Below the pieces are notes generated by a model. The model was not told the origin of the DNA and made no database searches. It saw nothing but the letters and a program-made list of their open reading frames with translations. A stretch of 64,000 nucleotides of DNA, from assembly GCA_940671915.1 (NCBI GenBank), contig CALNVZ010003430.1:22259442-22323441 (forward strand), in the 5' to 3' direction. Shown piece by piece: positions 13,015-24,700 of the stretch; within the stretch, counting starts at the first letter, position 1, and every line of letters begins with the position of its first letter. Made by a program: the position numbers and the translations under genes. This DNA is from Paracentrotus lividus. Its lineage: Eukaryota > Echinodermata > Echinoidea > Camarodonta > Echinidae.

Positions 13015-13371
13015 CGCGTGAAAGGAATGAGGACTTACCAAAAAAATAAATGTAATGACGAATCTAAATTTATCGTGACTATTTTTCATTCGAAGGCACA
13101 ATGGTAGCGTATTTCATACGCTAACGTGATCATTCGAGTGTCGTGCATAAATTATGGAGTAAAAATTTCTACGTGGCACATAACGCAACGAAACTTCGAA
13201 GGGTCTACAAGCTCACATAGAAATTTTTACTCCACAAATATGCACGCGTTTGAATGATCACGTTAGCATATGAAATACACTACCAATGTACCATTGTGCC
13301 TTCCAATGAACAATATAGTCACGATAAAATTTAGACTTGTCATTTATTTTTTTGGCAAGTCCTCATTTTTT
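13015..13371. mobile_element. Foldback palindrome, arms ~150 bp
   Basis: GAGGACTTACCAAAAAAATA at 13029 pairs with TATTTTTTTGGCAAGTCCTC at ~13346, and TGGAGTAAAAATTTCTACGTG with the sequence ending at ~13237. Short spacer ~13167-13216. Continuous with the inverted-repeat arm 13372-13729; related DNA at 17670-17840. Confidence 0.82.
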
Positions 13372-13729
13372 CATACGTTTTCAACTGTCCGGCGGAGCCC
13401 GACATTGGATTCGTTGAAGTTCCTATCTATATTTCTCTTCTTTATTCTAATAAGTATTGAAAGAGTGGCTTTCCGCCGCACGTTTTGTGAAGTCGAGTCT
13501 TGCAGTTTTTCTTGCGAAATGGGTCCACTTTGGTTATGATTGACAGCGCGCACGATATAAAAGTGGACTTTTGGGAACAGCTGAATCGCGTTGTTCAGTT
13601 ACGGTCAACGCACTTCAGTCATCGCAACCAGGAGGCGGAGCTCCACGCGATAGAGCTAATCAGAGCGCCCAACAATCAAAATGCTTTGTCCTCTAGCTCT
13701 GCACCAATGAACTTGTAGATATTTCCATG
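13372..13729 (+). repeat. Right arm of the ~360-bp inverted repeat pair
   Basis: Begins CAACTGTCCGGCGGAGCCCG, contains GTCGAGTCTTGCAGTTTTTC and CGAAATGGGTCCACTTTGG, and ends near CAAGTTC/GAACTTG. Inverted counterpart at 10537-10903. Probably ends of a non-autonomous element or two opposed copies. Confidence 0.82.
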
Positions 13730-13802
13730 TGAAGCTCGTAGTCGTACTTACATAGGATGAGGACAATGCATTTTGGGCGCTCTGATTAGACTATTAGACT
13801 AT

Positions 13803-14129
13803 TCATCGGCCTCCTTCCGTCTCGAGAGACAATGGTCTGCACTTTCTGTGGTGACTGTGAAGTCCTATACGTGAGTGACAGTCCTTTTTACAGTTTCCAC
13901 AGACAAAGACTGAGTCAATTTGAGTTGTTGGAGTCTTACGCTTCTGTCTTACTAACTCCCTATGTCTCTTGCGATCTTCCTCTGCTCTAGCTATTCCTGT
14001 TTTCACAGCTCTCTTCCAAGAAGATCGGTCAGATGCTTTGTCCTCCCACGTGTCTAAGTCTATATGTGCAGAGGAGAGATCTCTCTTGCATGCATCCCTA
14101 TATCTCAGATGATGTGCAATAATTGACAA
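13803..14129 (-). pseudogene. C-terminal end of a non-LTR retrotransposon endonuclease/reverse transcriptase
   Basis: About 108 codons on the minus strand: RYRDACKRDLSSAHIDLDTW, EDKASDRSSWKRAVKTGIAR, then a zinc-knuckle-like CGNCKKDCHSRIGLHSHHRKC region (Cys/Cys/His/Cys). This tail (RYKDxxKxDL, W..A.DR..WR, CxxCxRxCxSRIGLxSHxRxC) is familiar from many animal endonuclease-reverse-transcriptase retroelements. Only the 3' end is present; the RT domain is missing, so a 5'-truncated insertion. Confidence 0.8.
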
Positions 14130-14615
14130 TTTGACATATGCGCGGCAGAAACTACACGGCGGTCAGAATATTAAAATTCCAAGCGCCGTTGGGCACGGCG
14201 TTCGAAATCTCAATATTCGGGTGCAGTGTGCAGTTTCTGTCTCGCATGTTAGATTGTCAAGTATTGCACACAACAAGGCCTAGCCAAAATCAATTTCGCT
14301 TTCAGTTTAGAAAATATACCCAAATAAACATGATATCAAAATAAAGATAGGAATTCAATCTCTTACCTGGTAAGTGTTTTATCGGCATACTATTTTTTAA
14401 AATCTTGAATATATCATGGAATTGGTAAATGCCGGTTTGCCATACGCGAGTTGGTAATACATCGTGGGCACCGAGTGGGGCTCAGATTCATCGTGCCGCC
14501 ACAGTCGGCGGCCAAAGTAGCGCTTTGCCGCTCATCACTCCGGTGACTCGGCAATAAGATCACGCACTTATGAGCGGCACACTAAAATCATTTCCGGGTT
14601 GCGATCGGCGTTAGT
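14130..14615. other. CpG-rich non-coding stretch
   Basis: Unlike its AT-rich surroundings, 14130-14240 and 14450-14610 contain many CpG (for example GCCGCCACAGTCGGCGGCC). No ORF that I recognise. Could be 5' regulatory DNA of the CLCN7-like gene or an old element. Confidence 0.45.
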
Positions 14616-16964
14616 GGGCAAGTCCAAGCTATTTGATCACTCATGAGTGAAATTTCAAAATGGTTCAAAAAAGACAAACTTGGTGTCATTTGAAAGCCAA
14701 GATGTGAAAGTACATGAAATTTATAACGAGAAAAAAAAAATGCTCATGAATGACGAATAATAAATGAATACATTTGCATAAATTAAAAATTTGAGTAACG
14801 CGTGGGAACTTAAAAATTTGGGGTTTTATAAAAGATATCTTTAAAGTTTTACACATTTCTATCCCAATATTAGTGGGACCCTAAAGTCTGAATGACAAGT
14901 TATCAGGACTATGATTTCCAGTTTCTCAACTAATTAAATATGCAAATGAGGGATGGTATCAAAATTGGCATGTCCCACGCGTTACTTTTTTAGGTCATTA
15001 TTTCTCATTTGCAGAAAAAAGAATGATTGAATTTTCTTGAAACTTTCAAAAGACAAAATTTACAGTAGGCTCCATCATAACTAGAAGAAAAAAGTTTAGT
15101 CTAATTCATCTAATTATTAAACACAATCTTTAATTAGATTTGGTAACGTGTGGGACATTTCAGAAACGCGTGGGACAACGTGTGTAAAACGTATGGAAGT
15201 ACATTAAGTTTTGCCAAAAGGAAGTGGAAATTCCCTATAACTTTTTTGAACATTGAAAATCAGTTAACATGATCAGTGCATCCATTTGCCATCACCAAGA
15301 CCTTCAATTAAACTAAAATTAATGAAAAATTACTTTTTCCCCCAAAGGAAACGATGCTCTTCGGGATTTTTGCATGTGATGAAGTTTTTGTTTTTTTCTT
15401 AAATTTCTCATATCGAACAATAATGTTTTTCTTGGCATAGAAGGCTGCACAATATAATTTCCTTCATAGTAATGAAGAAAATAAACTGTTTTTTAAAGGG
15501 TTATTTACATGTAAATTCTCACAAGCAACTTTTTGTGATTTGTTGCATTAAAAGCATAAATATATGTTAATGTTGCATGCTACAATGTATGTACAGGTAG
15601 CCCTGGGCCCTATTATATAGTCTTTAATGAAATAGTATGTAGTTTCAGACTGAAGCTTTATAAATACACTTCAGTTATTCCAGAACTTCCATTGTTCATT
15701 CTTTTTCAAAGTTTGTCATTCAAAGACAATGTGCTACAAATGTATAGATGCTGTTAACATGTATCGTGGAAAATGAGTTTAAGTTTCATTTTATATTGTG
15801 CGACCTACATGTACATGTATCACATGCATATATCTTTCTGTTTTTTTTAACCAAGTTTTGTTCACAAGGTACTAGGCCTATACATATCCCTTCTCTTTTT
15901 GTCATGTAGTCACAAAACAGAATAAATGTAAGTATATTTGATGTACGTAAACATACAATTACTCAGGATTTATTGTCCAAATTCAAGGTTTTTGTTTGAA
16001 ATTATAATATTGTCATGTGACTATAAGATGCACAGCTATGATACCCAATTGACTTTCACTATGTACAGTAACAATGACTTAAAAGAGTTTTGCATTGATG
16101 ATAATGAGCATTGTTACTATAGGCCTACATGTAATATATGGTTCTAGAACAACTACCCCCAGACAATTACCCTTGAGACAACTTCTCCCTCCCCCTCAAA
16201 ATATACCCCATAACCCTACACCTAACCCACACTCTATTTCCGGGGGTAGTTGTCCTGAGGGTAATTGTCCAGGGGTAGTTGTCCTGATACCAATAAATGT
16301 AATTATAATATGAAGAGCCTACTTTCATCAGTTTTCACCAGACAATTTTCATAATCTTCTTAAAAATAATATTTTAAAGTACATTTATTTATATAATAGT
16401 TAATTAATTAATTGATTTTTAGTGATAAATAAAACATTTCCTCCAGGAAATGGAGTCAAACATTCTGTATCTGTCTTATTTGCTTAAATAAATACCAAAC
16501 TCAACTTTTTCTCAAGTAAAAGTGTCATTTACAGTATATTATGCATAGTGACAAAAGTGTCCCACGCGTTACTACATGTATACCTATATTTTTAAAATTG
16601 ACCTTGAGAAAAAATAATGGATGAATGTTTATGAAACTTTTGATTAATCTTCAGTAATAGATGTATAACAATTTGTTTGCTTTGATTTTCCAGGGTGACA
16701 AGTATTTTAACAATATTTCAGAAACAAAGTAAAACAAGAAAAAAATATGATTTTTGTGGTCCCACGTGTTCCTGGTGAATTAATTAGCATAAATTAATTA
16801 CATAACGAGTAATTCTGATTATTTCTGTTGTTTTGTATGAAGATACCTACTATCAACCAGAAACTACCCAAGAAATGAGCTTTGATTACTAAATATAAGA
16901 TATAGGGCTAAATATACTTGTGATGTCCCACACGTTACCAGTGCAAAATAGCTTGGACTTGCCC
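14616..16964. mobile_element. TIR element, GGGCAAGTCC family, long copy B
   Basis: Begins GGGCAAGTCCAAGCTATTTG and ends CAAAATAGCTTGGACTTGCC + C, a nearly perfect terminal inverted repeat of ~20 bp. The phrase GTCCCACGCGTTAC and variants recur (14974, 15150, 15170, 16559, 16757, 16926). No transposase. A smaller foldback lies at 16144-16290. Confidence 0.85.
16144..16290. mobile_element. Small foldback inside copy B
   Basis: ACAACTACCCCCAGACAATT and ACCCT pair with AGGGTAATTGTCCAGGGGTAGTTGT read in reverse complement. The middle has a few CCCTAA/CCTAACCC words but is not a telomeric array. Confidence 0.75.
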
Positions 16965-18345
16965 TAATACAGCTCGCTCACCCTACATGTATGCGAATCG
17001 CTAAACTGCGCGTGCGATTTTGCACAGTCGCAATAACGCCATATACAAATTGACTTGTAGAAAACATCAAATAAAAATACTTAAAGCAGTTTTCACAGAT
17101 TTTTTTTCCTCAGAATTGTGAAGCAATATTATCAAGCTCCATTGGGTAATTTTAGTATTTTTGTGAGCGTGCCTAGCTATGCCGGGACTTTGGCAAAAAT
17201 TTTGTGTAGAGACTGAATGCGTTGCTATACGGTTTAGCAAAATCGGGAGTGTTTTTTTTTTTTTTTTTTCATGATAGTGAAATCAAATTTATTGAAAACC
17301 TATTCTCTGATAAATATAAATACATATATAGGAAGGCTTCAATTTAGATTCAGTATCTTTTGCAAAAAGTAGAAAAATCATGGGGAAATACAAATGGACC
17401 AAGATGCAAAACCTGCCACCCTTAGGCTTACTCCCACTTTCACTGCTAGGTCAATACTTTGTATTGACTTAGTAAACCTATGAGTGATCATAACCAATTA
17501 GTGGGGAACCATATAGTAAGAAAAACTGCAAGACTCGACTTAACAAAATTTTCGTCGGTAGGCCGCTGTTAAAACACTTTTTAGTATAAGGAAGAGTGAT
17601 ATCAATATCAACTTCAACAAATCGAATGGTGCAATCCGATGTATGGAAATAAAACGTAGCAAAAATGAGGACTTACCAAAGAATAAGTGACGAGTCTAAA
17701 TTTTGTCGTGAGTATCGTTTCATGTATGCAAATAGAGTTTCAAGGGACAATGGAATGTCTTTGGTATGCAAACAAGATCGTTCGAGCGTGATGCATATTT
17801 GCGGAGTTGGAAATTATTGTGTGGCATGAGTGGTCTTGGCCTAAAGTTAAACTATCGCCGGGGCCCTGAGCTGAGTGACATCGATCAAAGGTCATTTGAC
17901 TCTGTTACAATAATACAGGAGGTCTTCTAGAATCTGCAATCTTGTAGTAGGTCCATAATGTGAGGGTGATTCAGAAAAAAAAAAAAGAAGAAAATATCAG
18001 CTCAGCCTTGTTATTCTCCACTTTTTAAAATTTAGCAAATTTCAGTGTTTTTTTAATTAATTTTTTTTTTTTTACAAAAATAGAACTTAAATAACAGTAA
18101 CAATGTTAGCGTTCTAGGCCTAACTCTTTGTTTTTCCCTTGGCCAATGTCATATTCTGCCATTTTTTTTTTGTTTTGGTTCCAATGTCATGATGATGATA
18201 TTACGATATTTCATCAGGTTTTTACCAATCAATAATTCATATTGGAAATTTGAAGTTTCAATAAAATACAACTAACTTTAGGTCTAGATTTAGCTGTTGG
18301 GCCTCAACCATAAGATTCACTCATTATAGGCCTACCTGGCCAGAC
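16965..18345. other. Non-coding stretch upstream of the first recognised exon
   Basis: Contains a third partial copy of the inverted-repeat/foldback DNA (17516-17840: AAAAACTGCAAGACTCGACT, GAGGACTTACCAAAGAATAA), T tracts (17250-17270, 18060-18074) and no coding sequence that I can support. A first exon or promoter may be hidden here. Confidence 0.55.
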
Positions 18346-18349
18346 GTCT

Positions 18350-18713
18350 GATATTAATAATAGCTGGGCATGGGCCTTTTAAAATTCAATTCACTTGCCT
18401 TCTTACAACACTATCAGCATAATAATACCACTTTTCATTCCCCAGAATTCCTCAAAGCGTGTCACTGAAAAAAGTGAGTGTATTGGCCAGTCTCCGAGCC
18501 CAAGGCTCTTTCAGCTTTTGAGGATTAAATGGAACGTCTGATATTAATAATAGCTGGGCATGGGCCTTTTTTAAAATTCAATTCACTTGCCTTCTTACAA
18601 CACTATCAGCTATAATTAACCACTTTTTTCATTTCCCCCAGATTCCAAAGCGTGTCACTGAAAAAAGTGAGTGTATTGGCAGTCTCCGAGCCCAAGGCTC
18701 TTCGACTTTTGAG
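18350..18713 (+). repeat. Tandem duplication of about 190 bp including the acceptor of the first recognised exon
   Basis: The block starting GTCTGATATTAATAATAGC at ~18346 and running through CCAAGGCTC, TTTTGAGGATTAAATGGAAC is repeated from ~18534 to ~18726. The junction lies a few bases inside the exon (TTAAATGGAAC then GTCTG in the first copy, AACAGCC in the second). So the first copy carries the acceptor and exon head but not the rest. Confidence 0.88.
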
Positions 18714-18778
18714 GATTAAATGGAACAACAGCCTCTTCTGTCGGTTCAACACAACCAAGATCATACAGTGACATTGAT
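18714..18778 (+). CDS. CLCN7: CLCN7-like, first recognised coding exon (5' boundary tentative)
   Basis: Donor GAT/gtgagt at 18779 is clear. In the frame that joins the next exon it reads [20 protein letters not shown] then D; the LNG word resembles the PLLNG of vertebrate ClC-7 N-termini. An upstream in-frame TGA means an acceptor must lie inside; TTTTGAG at 18707-18713 is my choice, with CAACAG at 18726-18731 as the alternative (same phase). The exon head is duplicated about 190 bp upstream (18350-18537). An upstream exon carrying the start codon is needed. Confidence 0.6.
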
Positions 18779-21700
18779 GTGAGTTACGGATTCTCGCTAA
18801 TAATATCTGTTAATCTTTGAAATACATTAAATGCAAATGAACCACTAATTTCATTGTAATATGCCTCAAAACTTTCAGATATATAGATTCTGGTTTAAAG
18901 TTTGAAAATGAGAGCAAAGGACTTTGTTTATTGAGGAAAGAATTTGCCATAATTGTTCATGATTTTTTAAGTGCCATTTTTATACCCCATAAAGATAGTT
19001 AAAAAACCCCTTTTTATAAAGATGCAAACTTTGCCTTTGCAAGATTTGATTATGCTAAATACTTTAATATTCATGTACTCAGTTAAGCACAAAAACTTTC
19101 CTAAAAAGTTCTGTAGGATCTTTACTGTAAATTCAAATGTTCATTCTTATGCAACTCGTCAAAAAGACCATTTTCACCAACCAAAAGTAAGGCTAACTTC
19201 CTCTTTAAATTCATTTACAGTCATCGGTATAAAAAAGTGGAATAAGTTACCAACTTCTCTTAAACAATGCACTCTGTTATCCACATTTAGAAAACTGTGT
19301 CGAAAGTATTTAACTGAAAACTTAAAGAAATGTTAGGGTTGTATGCCTGGGTGTGTGTGATGTGTGTGTGTGTGTGTGTTTGTTATTTTTAGCAGTATTC
19401 TTTATATTAAATGTTTATTTTGTATGTACATTTTTGGGCCACGCTTCATAAGCACTTTGATTTATCTTATGTATATTACATGTTTGCTTTTTATGGTTAA
19501 TAAATTGAATTGAATTGAATTGAATTCATATCAATTAAGAACATGTAATAGAGGCCATTTTCTAATTGAGAGACATTTATATTTTACTATCATTGCTAAA
19601 AATTTTTTAAAACAATACCGTGACAGTTGTGGTATCTTATAAATGCTAAGTCATAGGGAATGTAAGATGGAGGACATGAAATTAACTGGAACTGTTTTTT
19701 GAAAATGAAGTATTCTGGAAATGATATTTGTCTCATTCTTTGATATTATTTTTTTATATTTGATTTCCTTACTAGGTTGGTCACTCCCTCCAGAATGATG
19801 TGGAACACTCAGAAGCAGAAGCCAGAGCCTTCCCTCCTCTTAGAACTTCTGTTCGGAAGAGGTTACCATGGAAACAAAAGGTTTGTTATATGCACACATT
19901 TCTAATAGACTTAAAGTTACATGATTTATGTACATACCGCGTAAATTTGAGATTCAGTTTGAAGACTTTCACATGAAACAGTTACCCATTAGATTTAATT
20001 TCATAAGCCATTGAAATTTTGAGTGGGAGATGTACGAAGCACTCCAAAGTGTTCGGAACTAGATGATTGTGCTCAGGCAACAAAAAATAAATAAACAAAT
20101 TAAAAAATACTTAGAAATTCATAAAGGGTGCAAAAGTATGTAAAATTTTTATCGGGGATATAACACTATGCTTAACCCTAACCGTTATCTCTGAAACCAT
20201 ATTACCAGAAACCCTAAACAGAATCCTACCTGTCAGACAAAATTAAGCCTGTAGCAAATGCTTTCAGAGCAAATGTTACAAGACCGAATGATGAAAATTT
20301 CAAAACTCCTTGATGTGATTGATCCAGAATGTTTTCATGCCAGCTGTAAACTGTCCTTTAGATATATTTTGGATTCATATCTTTGTGTTTTTCTTTCAAG
20401 GTTCTTGGGCAGGGGAATGAAGACATAGATACTATGAGTGTGTTATCTACAAAATATGAGGTGAGTTTAAACTGCACGGAAAGGCAATGATATTCATCTC
20501 TAAACTCATCCAATTCTGAGTCCTTTCCCAAGGCATTCATCTAGTTTTTCTAATATTCACCTCTAACATTAGGGGTAAAAATTTTTTTTTAAATCAACAA
20601 TTTATTAAATCATACTTCCACAAAGTTACTGAATTTATAAGAATTGATTAACTTTGTGGAGAAAAAAGCTTGCAAATATTTGAGCTGTGAGGCTCTACCT
20701 GATATCAGTGCAGATAATATTAGGAAACTTGATTTCCTAAACGTCATTTCATGCTTCACAATAAGTTTTTAAAAAAGTGTAACTGACCTAAAATATTAGA
20801 TTATTTTCCTTCCAGAGACTACAGTGTTAACTTAAACCATAAACCGGTATGCTTATGTAACTATGATGATATTCAGTAATCAACATCTTGACAATTAATT
20901 AGCCTCGAAACTTCGGGCGATTCCTGTCCGAAATAAATGATTGCAATTATGATTACAACATTAGTTAGCACAATATTTTTTGTCTCGCCTGAACAAAGTT
21001 TGACAGAGACCTAGTAATCACTTTTCCTGTTAGTCTGTAGCTGTACAGTCATCTGTTGGTCTGTTACAAAAATGTTAGAGTTTTTAGTTTTTTGTTTTAC
21101 TTGCTCTCATTTCTTTATTTCTGCGTCATTTGTGTCCACACTTGACACGAATGATACTTGGGTAATACTTAATATGTGTTGATATGGATGATGTGGTCAA
21201 AGGTCATCTAGGGGTCAAAAGGTCAAATGATATGAGGCCATCTGTTACAAAAATGTTAAAGTTTTTGTTTAATTGCTCTCATTTCTTTATTTCTCCATCA
21301 AATGTGTTCACACTTGATACAAATGATTCTTGGGTAATACCACATGTGTATTGATGAGGATGATGACATCAAAGGTCATATAGGGGTCAAAAGGTCAACT
21401 TAAAGGTCAACTTTTCTTAATCTTTTTTATTTCTTTATTTCTCTATCAATTGTGTTCACACTTGGTACAAATGATTCTTGGGTAATACCACATGTGTGTT
21501 GATGAGGATGATGAGATCAAATGTCATATAGGGGTCAAAAGGTCAACTTAAAGGTTGACTTTTCTTAAAGATGTCATGATTTCTTTATTTTTGCACAACT
21601 TTTGTTTAAACTTCAAACAAATGTTCATTAGGTATTGTCACATATATGATACCTACAAAGGTTACATCAAAGGCCATCTTGGGGTCATATTGCGTGTTTT

Positions 21701-24700
21701 ATTGAAAGCAAAATCAGGCGAGACTTGTGGTTCGCGAACCACCTTGTTTTTTTTAGATCCTGCCCCAAAGTTAAACAATCCCTTTAGAAAGTTCTATAAA
21801 TCATGTGAAAATTCTGTTCTATAATAGGAGAGCGGGGTTATATGGAACATTTTTCACATAAATGGCCGTAAAACGAAAACAGATTTTATTCAAGAAACGA
21901 TAAACGATCAGCTTGAGTGTATATCTGTATACTACAAATGTACCCCATAAAATTCTTAAACTTTGTGATGGTTCTGAAAATAATCAACCTTGAACAAGAC
22001 CATGTCAAGTGTTCCAACTAACCCCATACACGGGGTTTGTTGGAACATGGTCTGGGGTAAGTTAAAACATTGTGTGTGGCCTCTTAGGAATTATATTTTA
22101 ACTACCTTTAACAATATTGCATAGGTTCAGCTAACTGGCTTCATTGATTCCAATTCAAATATTTAAGATTGGTGTTCAGATATTTTTTTAATTTCATGTT
22201 TTATTACACACGATAGCATCCACTCACAAACAGGTTGGCTGAAGTCCTTTGAAGTAGCATTCTGCAATATATTTTGTTTAAACCAAAATAAAATTGTCCA
22301 ATGTGCACTAATATACATGTATAGGAATATTTCGGAACACTTCACTGAATTATATGATTTTTATTTTTTTATTCAGCTGAAACCTATTTACTTAGTACAC
22401 GTTCCAACTAACCCCATTCAAAATGTTCCAACTAAACCCCAGAGGCCCATTTGACATTTGTAAGCTTACAGCACAAAAGAGGGACAACAACGTGGCATAT
22501 CTTTAACCTTGTTTTGTAGCTTGGTATAACTGATTGTTATATTAAAAAACTGGCTAACTTAAGTTACGATCTTCTCTGAGATAATAAAATATTTGTAAAA
22601 GTGACAAAAATTACTCAAGAGGTGCAAAAACAAACATTGCTTTCTAACTTTACGAGGCTTGAGGCACATGTGCTGTCTAAAATGTGGTGGATGGCAGTTG
22701 CTAATAGCAACAACCTAAGGGTAGATTTGCATAAATATATCATTAGCCGTTAAAGAAAATTACAATGTTTCAACTAACCCCCTGTTCCAACTAACCCCAC
22801 TCTCCCCTACATATTTTCTGTTTTAATATCATCTTGGCTTCCTCTGGTGAAAATATCACAAACCTAGCACATAACTTTCCATATTTTTATTCTTAAAGTA
22901 TTCATGTCTCAGAAGTAGTCGCACAAAAGATATTGAGCTGATGTAAAATAATGAAGTTTTATTACTGGCCCTCCCACCTCAAGTAATGAAACAAAATATT
23001 TACTTTTTTACTGTAATGTGTTGTATTATGGTTCTTTTGTTTAATCAGCGGGATTTTTTTACAAAACATGTTGCGACGCCTTGGCTACACCAAATATTTA
23101 ATGGAAAATATTTCATGCAATAATTGTCCCATGTGTTACTGTCCCATGTGTTACATGTCATATTTTATAAAACTTGACCTTGCCAGAAAATGTGAGGCTA
23201 TATTGACATTAAAATATGTATTTACAAAGTTTATTACATGGTTAAGAGGATGTGACTATGCAAATTTTTATCTGCTCTTTAAATTCCTAGTATCATGTGA
23301 ACAAATTCAGAATTGAAAAACACCATTTTTCCTGGTTCCATGTGTTACGAACGAATAAATTATCATAAATTAAAAATGAATTGAGTTATTTCAATTATTG
23401 TTTATGATTTTGTTGAAGGTTCTTAGTACCTTCAAAAATATACCTAAGGATTGGGATTTAAATTTAAGATTTATCAAAAAAGCCTATTTTTGTCTCTGAA
23501 TGTCCCGTTTGTTACATTGCAAAATAGCGTGGACTTGCCCAATATGAAAGCTTATAACAATATCATTTTAAGAGTAAACTGAAACTATTCAAGTTGGTTG
23601 TAAATCCTTTATAGTTTTAATTGAAATATATTTTAGCTTAAAATAGTAACACTCTGCGATCACTGAAAATAGAAATAATTAAAGTGTTTCTAAGTGGTGT
23701 GAGAAAGTGGGAATCATTTTTTTTAAAGAGTAGGAAGATTAATCACAACCTGGTAGTGTTTGATATTTCCTTAAAAGCATGAAAAAGAGGCTTTCTTCTT
23801 CAATTTTTTTTCTTCAAAAAGTCTGTATAATTTTTATTTGCTCATTGTCAGACAAATCTTAGCATAACTTTTGTTTTATAAAATCAAACTGTTCAAAATA
23901 ACTGTATCAGCCAAAAAAAAAGAATATTTTTGGCTATAATTTGATACACATAATGCCTGAGAAGATTTCATACTTGAAACATTTTTTTTTATACAGAATG
24001 TATACATTAGTTTATTCTTGGAAATATAGAGATGTGCATCATTGTAGTTCAAATATAACAAAAAGTTAGTATTAAAGATAAATAATGCATTTGTATCAAT
24101 ATATTTAAAAATGTAAAACAATAAATAAGCAACAATCTCAAAGGTTTGTAAATATTGTTTCTTCATCAACAGAGCTTGGACTATGATGAAATTGAGAATT
24201 TCCTGTACTTGAAAGAAGAGAAGAAGATTAGTTCAAAGGTAAAGACTCGTTTGATTTAATTAGTTTAAAAAGAAAAGGAAAAAAAAGAAGAAAAATTAAA
24301 AAAATTTTAAGTGAAGGTTTGAACAACAAAGTTTTTAATAATTTGAATTTCTGATTTTGAGACGTCACTTGCAAGCAGCTCTTCCATAATGTTGTGTATT
24401 CCTGAATTTTTTCTTTCATTGATTTCTTTCTTTTCATTCATCTTGATGAAGGAATAGATTTTTTTCTATGATGCATGTTTAAAAAACATATTGATATTTC
24501 AACAGGATATATATGCAAAATGATCAACATTCTTATGAAAAATGGCAATTTATGAAATTTACATTGAACAACATATGGGAGATCTGCCTGCAAGTGATCT
24601 CACAAATAATAATTTTGAATATTTATTACTTTGTTATTATTCGATGGATTTCATTTTCATTTTTTCATTTTCATTTATTTTCATATCTCTCATGTTACAT

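Noticed and set aside
16190..16240. Telomere-like CCCTAA/CCTAACCC words (also 48164-48210)
   Set aside because: Only a few imperfect words inside foldback elements; not an array.
18971..19336. 121-codon frame as a host gene
   Set aside because: It matches the C-terminal words of non-LTR reverse transcriptases and is followed by a (TTGAA)n tail, so a retrotransposon end.
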